Source of the DNA: Brachypodium distachyon
Taxonomy: Eukaryota > Streptophyta > Magnoliopsida > Poales > Poaceae
Reading direction: 5' to 3'
Assembly: GCF_000005505.3 (NCBI RefSeq)
Contig: NC_016132.3
Location: 38,330,914-38,394,913, forward strand
Length of the DNA stretch: 64,000 nt
A model generated the notes under the pieces. That model did not search any database. It was not told the DNA's origin and saw only the letters and a program-made list of their open reading frames with translations. The position numbers and the translations under genes were made by a program. Shown in pieces: positions 22,873 to 32,900 of the stretch; position 1 is the stretch's first letter, and every line of letters begins with the position of its first letter.

Positions 22873-24380
22873 GTATTCATAGTCAGATTGCTTGTATTAC
22901 AGACTCTTGGTGGAGTGTTTAATTTGCTATGAAACTTGTGTGAATCAAAAAAATCAAGAAAAAAGTATTTGGAAAAGTAAACCTTTCCCCTCCAGCTGCT
23001 AGTTCCTATTATTCGTTCTGTTTTTCTATATTCCTTCTGGTTGAATTCGTTTCGACCTCCTTGGCAATAAATAACATACAATGTTGTTTTGTTAAAAAAA
23101 TAATACTAAACTGATTTGGCTTTTAATGTTGATGCCCTTTTTTTTCCTAGCCCCGAATAGAGTACATACTATGGAGATCTTGATACTTTCTTTTTAAAAA
23201 AAGGAGGTTGTAATAAGTTGCGTGTCATATTTTTATTTAGGGCATGCAACTTAATTGGTTGATGGTATTTGTAAGGTTCAAACAAACCCTTAGAACCCTG
23301 TTTGGAGTATATAATACCGACAAACCTATGACCTAACCGTCATGCCTTGTCGGCAATTACACGGCACAAAAAATCACATCAAAGTACTCGTTAATACTCA
23401 CATACTTTTGTGTGAGGAGAATGGATTCAAACTCTTGTAGGAATACAAAAATAGTCCTTGCATTTGAATTTATGGAGTTTCTTTGAATTGAATTTGTCCA
23501 CTTCTTATGAAATTATCTTTGCTTCAAAGACTATTGTAGATTTCTTCCTAAAAGTTGGACCTAGCACTATATTGTATCGTACATACTTGTTTACTACAAC
23601 TTGTGCTCACATTGTATTTTCTATCTTGATTCATGCAATTAACCTCCCAATCATAGCAAGCCAACTTCATAAAAAAGCAAAAATAACCACATCGTTTGCA
23701 TAAACCATCGTTCTCTTTTGATCTCCCATCATCTCTCCTTCTATCTGTTCCCTTGTTCTCGTTTGTCAATGTTGATTCACTTTCTCAAAGGTCGAGACAA
23801 CAACGATCTTGCCATCTCCGTCCATGATTTTATCTACCCAACAAGTGTGGCAGCCACATTATTTTTTCAACCACACGTAATTGTTCAACCTAGTTTGCCG
23901 ATCGCTAAATACTTTTCCTCTCCAAATAATCCATCAATCCCAACCACAATATTACACAAACCCTTATCCTCAAGGCACCACTCTCCAGTAAACCGAATGC
24001 GGGATCCTAAACTCCTCAAATAACCTCATGGGATGTCACTCATGAAAAAATAAAGAAGAGGATGCAGCAAATCGTGTGTACTCCAACCCATGGTATTGGT
24101 ACCCGCAGCTTCATTCCTTCCACAGAAAAAACACTACCAAAATAAATAAATTAATGCAGGAACGGAAAGAAGAGAGAAGCTACGACTTGTGCGCGTTGGC
24201 TCCTCCTATCTTTTGACCACGCGACCGCAGCAACACACAGAAAATTGAAACTAAAAATGCAATCTTTTTCCGTGTTCAATTAAACTATTCATGGAAGCAG
24301 ACACACGAGAGCGAAAGCCATGACACCTTCGTCTCCTACTTCCCTTATCTCCATCCTCCATTATTCCCCTTCTGCTTTTC
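22873..24380. other. Intergenic upstream of the CCCH gene
   Basis: AT-rich, no gene recognised. The last part (about 24,180-24,380) is presumably the zinc-finger gene's core promoter; TATA-like words are weak. Confidence 0.45.
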
Positions 24381-24568
24381 CTCTCTACATATACCCATTC
24401 TCCCCGCTTCCCCACTACCCACCCTTCTTCCTCCTCCCTCCTCCCTCCTCTTCTTGGTCCCGAACCTGCTGGAAGAAGAACAACTGAGGATTGTTCCTCC
24501 CTCTTAACGAGAACGCGATTCTGTGTTGACTCTTGGTAACGGAGTCTTTTCTTTTTACAAGCGCCGTC

Positions 24569-26368
24569 ATGTGCTCCGGCACGCGCAAGCCGACCGCGCC
24601 CCCGCCGCCGAGGGATTCGGCCGAGCTTCTGATGGAGCTGGCGGCGGCGGACGACGTGGTTGGGTTCAGGCAGGCTGTGGAGGAGGACAAGGCGTGTATT
24701 GATGGCGCGGGCCTGTGGTATGGCCCCTCGGCGGCCGTGGGGCGGCGGCTGGGGATGGAGAGCCGGACGCCGGCCATGGTCGCCGCGCTGTACGGGAGCA
24801 CGGGCGTGCTGGCGTACGCGCTGTCCGCCGCGCCGCGGGAGGCATGCCGCGCGTCCCCCACGGACGGCGCCACCGCGCTCCACATGGCGGCGGCCGGCGG
24901 GGCCGCCGGCGCCGTCGCCGCCACGCACCTGCTGCTCGCCGCCGGCGCGTCTACGGAGGCGCTCTCGGCGTCCGGGCTCCGCGCCGGGGACCTCCTCCCG
25001 CGTGCCGCGGGCCCCGCGGACAAGCCGCTCCGCGTGCTCCTCAAATCCCCTGCCGTGTCGCCTTCCTCGTCCCCCAAGAAATCCGCGTCCCCGCCGGCGG
25101 CCATGGCGATGGCGCAGGAGCCCAGGAAGGAGTACCCGCCTGACCTGACCCTCCCGGACCTCAAGAGCGGCCTCTTCAGCACCGACGAGTTCCGCATGTA
25201 CAGCTTCAAGGTGAAGCCCTGCTCCCGCGCCTACTCCCACGACTGGACCGAGTGCCCCTTCGTCCACCCCGGCGAGAACGCCCGCCGCCGCGACCCGCGC
25301 CGCTACTCCTACAGCTGCGTCCCTTGCCCGGAGTTCCGCAAGGGGGGCTCGTGCCGCAAGGGCGACGGTTGCGAGTATGCACACGGGGTGTTTGAGTGCT
25401 GGCTTCACCCGGCGCAGTACCGGACCCGCCTCTGCAAGGACGAGGTCGGCTGCGCCCGCCGCATCTGCTTCTTCGCGCACAAGCGCGACGAGCTCCGCGC
25501 CGTCAACCCTTCCGCCGTTTCCGTCGGTATGCAGCCGTCGTCCCCGCGATCGTCTCCGCCCAACGGGATGGACATGGGGATGCTCAACCCGGCCTGGCCG
25601 TCGTCCCCGGCGAGCAGCCGGCTCAAGACGGCCCGGGAGCTCGACTTCGACCTGGAGATGCTCGCGCTCGACCAGTACCAGCAGAAGCTGTTCGACAAGG
25701 TGTCCAACGCGGCATCGCCGAGGGCAAACTGGGGCGCCGCGAACGGCGGCCTTGGCTCGCCGCACGCCGTGGCCCAGGCGCCGCCTAGAAACATGCCGGA
25801 TTACAGCGACCTCCTCGGGTCCATGGACACGGCCATGCTGTCCCAGCTCCACGCCCTGTCTCTGAAGCAGGCCGGCGACATGTCGCCCTACAGCTCGCTG
25901 CCGGACACGCAGCTGCACATGCCGACCTCACCGATGGTGGGCGCGAACACCTCGTTCGGCCTCGACCACTCCATGGCGAAGGCCATCATGAGCTCCCGCG
26001 CCTCGGCGTTCGCTAAGCGTAGCCAGAGCTTCATCGACCGTGGCGCACGGGCTCCGGCGGCACGCTCCCTCATGTCGCCGGCCACGATGGGTGAGCCATC
26101 GATGCTCACAGACTGGGGCTCTCCCAGCGGCAATAATATGGACTGGGGCTCTCCCAGTGGCAAGCTGGACTGGGGCGTCCAGGGCGATGAGCTGCACAAG
26201 TTCCGCAAATCGGCTTCTTTCGGGTTCCGCGCACAATCCGCCATGCCTGTGGCCTCCCAAGCCACCCAGGCCGAGCCGGATGTGTCGTGGGTGAACTCTC
26301 TTGTCAAGGATGGCCACTCCGGCGACCATTTTGCGCAGTGGCTGGAGCAGGAGCAGATGGTGGCCTAA
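24569..26368 (+). CDS. CCCH tandem zinc-finger protein of the plant RR-TZF family with ankyrin repeats
   Basis: Single exon, 599 aa, from the first in-frame ATG (CCGTCATGTGCTCC) after a CT-rich leader with no upstream ATG; further upstream frame lacks ATG. N-terminal ankyrin-like repeats span about residues 25-155 ([10 protein letters not shown] core). The plant-specific arginine-rich motif is C218-x5-H224-x4-C229-x3-H233. The two zinc fingers are C253-x8-C262-x5-C268-x3-H272 and C289-x5-C295-x4-C300-x3-H304, exactly the RR-TZF spacing. The C-terminal half is Ser/Pro/Met-rich with a repeated DWGSPSG motif and an acidic [12 protein letters not shown] end. Family members bind AU-rich mRNA, shuttle between nucleus and cytoplasm (processing bodies, stress granules) and act in stress, ABA and senescence responses. 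Those roles are family knowledge. An intronless GC-rich frame is normal for the group. Confidence 0.95.
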   Translation: MCSGTRKPTAPPPPRDSAELLMELAAADDVVGFRQAVEEDKACIDGAGLWYGPSAAVGRRLGMESRTPAMVAALYGSTGVLAYALSAAPREACRASPTDGATALHMAAAGGAAGAVAATHLLLAAGASTEALSASGLRAGDLLPRAAGPADKPLRVLLKSPAVSPSSSPKKSASPPAAMAMAQEPRKEYPPDLTLPDLKSGLFSTDEFRMYSFKVKPCSRAYSHDWTECPFVHPGENARRRDPRRYSYSCVPCPEFRKGGSCRKGDGCEYAHGVFECWLHPAQYRTRLCKDEVGCARRICFFAHKRDELRAVNPSAVSVGMQPSSPRSSPPNGMDMGMLNPAWPSSPASSRLKTARELDFDLEMLALDQYQQKLFDKVSNAASPRANWGAANGGLGSPHAVAQAPPRNMPDYSDLLGSMDTAMLSQLHALSLKQAGDMSPYSSLPDTQLHMPTSPMVGANTSFGLDHSMAKAIMSSRASAFAKRSQSFIDRGARAPAARSLMSPATMGEPSMLTDWGSPSGNNMDWGSPSGKLDWGVQGDELHKFRKSASFGFRAQSAMPVASQATQAEPDVSWVNSLVKDGHSGDHFAQWLEQEQMVA

Positions 26369-28735
26369 TCCCGTTGATCGATGATCACTGGCTCATAGCA
26401 TCTAGCTGACCAAAGTTCTTTCCTTCAATTATTTCCCTTTTTATTTGCTTAATTTGATTCATATGAGATGGTTCTTTAGTACATATAGGCTGTTCACAAA
26501 AATAATATTGTTCATCAACAAGAAGCTTGGATGCCCAAAGGGAGCCTTAGATTGATGATGAACAGCCAATATTACTTTTTTTCCCCTTCGGTTATAAATA
26601 GTTGTATACAAGAATTCCAACAAGAGTTTATTTACTTGATATCTATATATATTTGGAGACCAGACAGATTTGTTTCATGTGCTTCCTGTCTCAAGATAAA
26701 TACTATGAGAAGTTGTACTCTTCTCATGCCAAGTACATCAACTGGATGTGTTTATCAATATAAGTATTCTGGGTTCTCCCATGAGCACATCTTGCTTCGT
26801 TTGATTCCATTCCCTAAAGGAGTGGATTGCAGACCATTGGCATTTGTACAATTTGATAGAGCTTCTTCTCAAGTGGTTGGTGGGTCATAGGATGTAAACT
26901 GCAAGGCAATCACAGAACAGTTTAGTGGAGATGGAGGCGTCATGCACCAATTATTATTAGTGCTGTCAGTATTATATCAGAAAGGAAACAGCCATGCACC
27001 TAAAGCAAGCACACACATTAACTAATTATTATTCTGGTTGTGTGGGTTAGGCACAGAACACAGAAATTAGGCCAAAAAATCTGGGCATGAGTGCCGCAAA
27101 GGATAATCTTAGATTATCTGCTCTTTTCTTAATGTTGCCAATGTTGATTTTTCTTCCACAAGAACATTTCCTTCTAGAACATTGGACCTGGAGTATCTCT
27201 TTTCCTTGTTTGTTTTTTCTCTTTCTGGGTAGAATATATTAAAACTAGTATTGATGTCCGTGCTGTCTCTTGTTTATTTTTGTATGCAAGTGCAGCTGTT
27301 ATGCCTAGATATTCCCGATTATTACAGCTGTATTGTATTCAATCCCTAATCATGCTCAAGTATTGTTCTTGCAGTTGGAGCAGATTTTGGATTACTCTAA
27401 GTCTATACCCATCCAGATGTCTGAGCCATTAATAATGTAATGTCCAACCTCTCTTTGTTGTTGATGCTGCTATTTATTTATCCATCTAGCAACGTGTAAT
27501 CTGTGTGCCGAGGCTTTTTTTGGGCGTTAAAATGCATTATAATAACTTTGTCGAGAATTTTTAGACAATCTGTTGTTTGGATGCCTGTCTTTTCCTCATT
27601 CAAGTTGCAAAACGGATATATTCTGTGTTGTGTTATAAAACATATGAACTGATAGTCGACCTTCATTGAATAAGAAAGAAAAATTATCTAGATTTAGTTT
27701 TCTCTTTATTTATACATGGACCATGGAGTAATATACTCCCTTGTTATAGTTCTTTTCCACACTGACTTGAACATAAACACAACAGAATCTCAGGACTTTC
27801 ATAGCTTTACTTTTTTTATGTGTTCTTGTGTACTTACTTCTACTTGACTTCTGTATTATTCTTCATTGCCTCCCCACATTTTTTTCTTAAAATAAGTGTT
27901 TCCTGTCTAATTTATGTCCATCACTCATATGCCTGCAATCTAAACTGTAACAAGGAGAACACCCTTGGAATCTGTCTACCGGTTAATGATCCAAGTAATC
28001 TATATGATTAAGAACCCAAGTATACTACAAGTTTGTTCTGATCATGCTTGCTTATGGGGTTAATGTGGATGAAGTCAAACCATACTCTGCAAGACTAAGG
28101 CAGCTAGCTTGAGTAAGATGCCCGAATGTTATGATAATTGAGTAAACAAAACCTACTTGCGTCACAAGGAGGATTGGCTATCGTTGGCTGCAGTTTGGTC
28201 TTCATTTACATGTGAGACATTGAAACCTTCCTCTGAAAGCAACACGAAACTTAATTTATCGGTTCGATGAACGACGACAAATCCTGTCCCAGATAGGTTT
28301 TAGATTGGCACGCGGTGTCCCATCTAACGTCGAGTTCTTATCGCCATACCCTGATTAATTAAGAAATGAGCATCTTTCCTCCCGTTGAGTTTAGAAAAAC
28401 TGAAGATGTCCTTCTCATTGGGGCATCACGTTTGTCGTCGATGTTGACATGGTGAGACCTTTCTTGTGCAATGGTTCCATCATTGACCTGATCTTTTTGC
28501 TGAAACTTTCCGACAATTTTATTTTTCTGCTGTTGTTTGTCTCAGGAAGAAGAAAAAATCAAAGCTTCCGACCTCCGAAAATTTCCTTCAAAGAACACTC
28601 AGCATCTTATCAAGAAGCTGTTCTTCGAATCTGATCTGTTCAGATCCATGGAGTCCCCGAACAAATCTCGTGCTATCAGGAAATATATTACTTGTATTCT
28701 TGATCACGACTGGGTTTATGGGTTTATGCACTAGG
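26369..28735. other. Downstream of CCCH gene; no confident gene
   Basis: Starts with a probable 3' UTR. At 28,449-28,680 a possible GT-AG intron (donor at about 28,451, acceptor at about 28,545) would join FVVDVDM to EEEKIKASDLRKFPSKNTQ, but the frame is short, has an upstream stop and matches no family I know. Confidence 0.4.
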
Positions 28736-28743
28736 TTATACGC

Positions 28744-29576
28744 GAGAGATTTTACGGTACCTCTGTACTGCTAAGGGTGAGGGAGCAGCGTATAAATCCA
28801 CGCCGTTGATTTGGCAAGGGTAATATAGACATTTGTCATTTAAAAATTAAATGCGAAAGCTTTTTCCTTTTTTTACGCGAATAACAAATTGTAATGAGCT
28901 GAAGCCCATTTGCTGCGATTGCCCAGCCCTGTACAGGTAAATGAGATCTACGCTGCGTGGCCGTCGGCTGCAGCATGAATCCGGCCTCCCGCCGCTGCAA
29001 CATGAGACCTCGAATTCATCTTCTTTCCCTTGTACTGAATCGACGATCAGATCGGAAGGAGCCATGATCCGTTCGTGCGTCCTGACCCTCATCTCTCTCT
29101 CCATGTATGTCCCTGTTAATTTTCCTGAAACCTAGAGAACGGCGGCAGCCATTAGAGGCTATGTGAAGCTCGCGGGGGCCGGGGGGAGGGGTCTGGTGAG
29201 GGAGAGAGAGAGAGAGAGAGTTAGGGGATGGCAAAACCGGACGAGCTGACGAGGATAGCGAAGTGAGGCTGTGAGTGGTGGCAAGGGAATTCACTCATCG
29301 GAGAGCGAGATGAAAGATGGATTCTTCTACCGGACTTGAAGAAGACGATATCTTTTCCTTTTCCGTCGAGGATAGCCAACGATGTCAGTGTGGGCCGTCG
29401 GGAGCAAAACGTGGGCATTAGATGTTTCTAAAATACCCTCTATACTGCTTAATTCAATCCAGCAGTATCATATACTGATATACTGCCATATTCAGCCCAG
29501 CAGTACATTATCGTCTGGATCGTTAGATTTTCAACAATGAACGGCCCATATTCATTACAGTACTGTAAAACAGCTC
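28744..29576. mobile_element. Non-autonomous DNA transposon (Mutator- or hAT-like) with 8-bp target duplication
   Basis: Flanked by perfect TTATACGC direct repeats (28,736-28,743 and 29,577-29,584). The termini are imperfect inverted repeats: GAGAGATTTTACGGTAC at the left and the complement of GTACTGTAAAACAGCTC at the right. Length 833 bp. The interior includes a (GA)n tract at 29,201-29,219 and GC-rich sequence that could be captured host DNA. No transposase. Confidence 0.6.
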
Positions 29577-29584
29577 TTATACGC

Positions 29585-29948
29585 ACATCAGGGCAAGGTT
29601 TACACAAGATTATGTCAACTAACTCACAGTAATATATTGTTAGGTTATTCAGGGACTAGTACATGGTGCTGAAATGGGGAGGAAAAGCATGTACAGTTAC
29701 ATAGCATGGCTGTATGAGCGGAGCATGATTTTCGTTTCTTGAGACCTTCAGCCTGAAGAACTTCTTGATGCATAGGCAATTCAGCTCATGTAGTCATGTT
29801 GCTGGGATCATCATCATCATCTACAACCAGAACGTTTCCGCATCTGGGGCGGTCGATTGCTTCATCCTTGTTCAGTAGTCTATTATTCTGAAGATTTCTG
29901 CAACATGGGTGCTTGCAGAAGCAACAGAATGGGTCACCATGTACAGTT
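29585..29948. other. 3' flank of the DUF4378 gene
   Basis: Likely contains the 3' UTR of the minus-strand gene ending at 29,949. It has an (ATC)n-like run at about 29,810-29,822. No other feature. Confidence 0.45.
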
Positions 29949-32900
29949 TCAGACCATAATTAGCTGCATCAGCTCATCTGTTTCCTCACAGATGAGCTGA
30001 TCAAGGATCTCCCGCTCCATCTCGGTTGCAAGGTCTCCATCATCCCTAGCTTCCCATTTCATGCCACAGATATCTTTCTCAAGTAGCCTGCAGATGTTTC
30101 GCCAGATGCTGGTTGCATCTGGGGCTATCACTTCGACCTTGTTCAGCAATCTCATGCCCCTTCTCTCCCCATATGAAAAATTAGAGACATGGCTCGTCCT
30201 TGGCACTGCAGGAGCAGGAGGCAGGCCACCGCTGAGATCTTCAGAGTGGGGTTGCAGCAGCTTCCTCCTTAAGCCCTGATGCTCCCTCAGCGCCAGCCAA
30301 TTTTCTCCTGCACTTGGTACATTCAGTGACAAATGCTGCACTGTCAGTAACATGAACAAACAAATGCTGCACTGTTGTAGCAGGATTTGGTGAACTGGTT
30401 GGTACATGAAACTCAATATAATAGTTTGCGCAAATTGACCGATCAGTACTTGGTTAGCGGCTTTGTGATTAGGGCACGGGAAGAAAAGGTTTCAGCGTCT
30501 TAGAACAGTAATTATGATTTTGAAATAATAGCTAGCTCAAAACATGGTTCCTTCTCTGCCTGAGTTGTAGTTAGTTTCTTTCTCAGCTTTGTTGTCCTGC
30601 TAGAGTAATCTGGCTTTGGTTTGAAATAATAGAGTTATCTTTCTTTTCTCTGGCTTTTGGTTTGAGCTTTGTTTTTGGTCCTATTTAAAAAAAAACGACA
30701 GACACCCTCCTCAATACAAAATGACATACATTTTATGTGTGTTCTAGAAAGAAAAAATATCTAGTACTTGCATGATCAAGCTTTGGATTTGGACCACAAA
30801 ATTGTCCTTATTGCAACCGATTGATGCACAAAGTTGGAAAGATTTTTTTTGCTGGGTAATTAGTTGTATGACTTTATTAGTATATCAATTCAGAAACAAA
30901 CTCTTTCTGTTGGTGCATTATTTGCAAATAGGTGAGGAAATGAGCTCTCATTCTATGGAAGTTTGTTGCAAACCTGAAATTTCCAGGTTTTTCAGATGTC
31001 TAACAGTTCATTGCAAATCCAACTCTCTTTTCTTTACCCTGAAGGTGAATTCTACTCCAGTTTGGATTTACGAGTTCAGCAAGCCTGCACTAGTGCAACT
31101 GAAGATTCATTAGTGGGTTGACTGGTTGGTGCATGAAACTCGGTGACATCATTGGGTGAACTGGTTAGTCCATGAAACTCAATATCGCCGTACACCCCGA
31201 ATTGATCGATTGGTCCTTTGTTTGCGCCTTGTTATTTCGCTCTTTCCTTGTTGACTGAAATGAATTTCAGGACCAAGTCAAGTGTCTATTAGCTACAGTA
31301 TGTGCAGCTTAGCTCTCAGGTTTTTGTTCTGCAAGAAGCTAAGGTCTCAGTGATGCGTTGCAATCAGGGGGCTGGCTCCAGTGGTTGTGCAGCGTGCAGA
31401 GTGGACACGGATCAGTGACTATTGGGGCCCAAGAAGACGAGGGTTCAGATTACAGAGGCCTAGAACACTTGCTTTTTTTCTTCTTTATTGAGGAAAATTA
31501 GAACACTAGTTATGACATCTGACTTTGAAATAATAGTACTTATATCATAAAGCTTTTGGAAATGGACCACAAAATTGTCCTTGTTGCAACTGATTGATGC
31601 AAAAAGTCGAAAAGAAGTAAATTTTCTTGGGTACTTATTTGATTATTAGTGCATAAAAAACTCTCAGGAATAATCACTTTTTATTGGCGACTTATTGTCA
31701 AATATATCCGAAAAAAAAAGTGAGGAAATGAGCTGTCACTCATGAAGCTTGTACCATACCTGAACTCTCCTACTTTACCCGTACTAGTATTTCAGTTCAG
31801 ATGTCAAGGCCACTGGTCATTGCAGGTCAGAGTCTCAATTTTTCCTGGAGCTGGTATTTTCATTTCTCTCTGAATGTAATTTTATTTTACCGCACAATGC
31901 TGAAGCCTTGCGCTGTTTCTGATTTCTGAATGTGATTTTGTTTTACTGCATTCTTCTGAACTTTTCTTTCTATGAACATCTAATGTCACTCTCATGATGT
32001 TTTTTTCTCTGGACATCGAAGTCACAGTTTGTTCTCCATTTTCAACTTGGGGATTTTAAGAAAGAGTAGCTGAAGAAGGAGCTTACTGATGCAGGACCGG
32101 GCGAGCCGCTCCTGCGACTCACGGGACGACCCCCCACCGCCACCCCAACCTCCCTTCTCCCCCGCGCTCTCTCCCCCTGCCGCCGCCGCCGGCAGCTGCC
32201 GGCCCGCGGCGGCCGCAGGGCCTTCCAGCCGCCCCACCATCTCCTCCTCTCCGCCCGTCCTCTTCCCTCGCTCTCCCTCATGCTCGCGTGATGGCTTGAT
32301 TCCGGCGGCAGGGGCACGATCTGAGGCGGCACGATTTCGGTGACGGTGGATCGACCCGTTGCTGCGCAGGTGCGTGGTCTCGTGCGCGGCGGTGCAAGCA
32401 CGCGGTGGTTCCGCGGCAGCACGGTTCCGGCGACGGCGGCCTGATCCGCGGCGACGCAGGCGCGCGTGCGGCAGCGTCGTGTGATGGGCTTGCTGCGCCT
32501 TGCGCTACTCTGTTGGTGGCGGTTGCTTGTGCAGGCAGTGGCGGTCGTGTTGTGGCCGGAAGACGCGTGCTTGGGCGCTGTGGCGGTTCTGGACGGCGAG
32601 CGCCCCTGCTGTTGGTGATGCACTGTTGGTTGAACAGTGCGCCTGGCGTGTGCAGGGCGCTGCCCCCGACAGGCCGGACGGCATATGCCGCTGCTGCGAT
32701 GTTGCTCGTTGCCGGCAGTCCGCGCCTGCGAGGGTGTGGTTGGAGGTTGCGGGTGGTTCGGGAGATGGCACATGAGGCGTGCTTGGTGTGTGTTGGTCGG
32801 CTTTGCTGGCCGCACGTGGTTGGCCAGTGCCCGAAGAGAGGCGGGTGTTGGTGTGTGGCCTGATGTGGTAGCTGATGCCGCGTCGCAGGTTGTGCGACGT

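Noticed and set aside
24251..25918. 555-aa open frame on the minus strand
   Set aside because: It is antisense to the CCCH gene. Long antisense frames are expected from GC-rich codon usage, and it lacks any domain.
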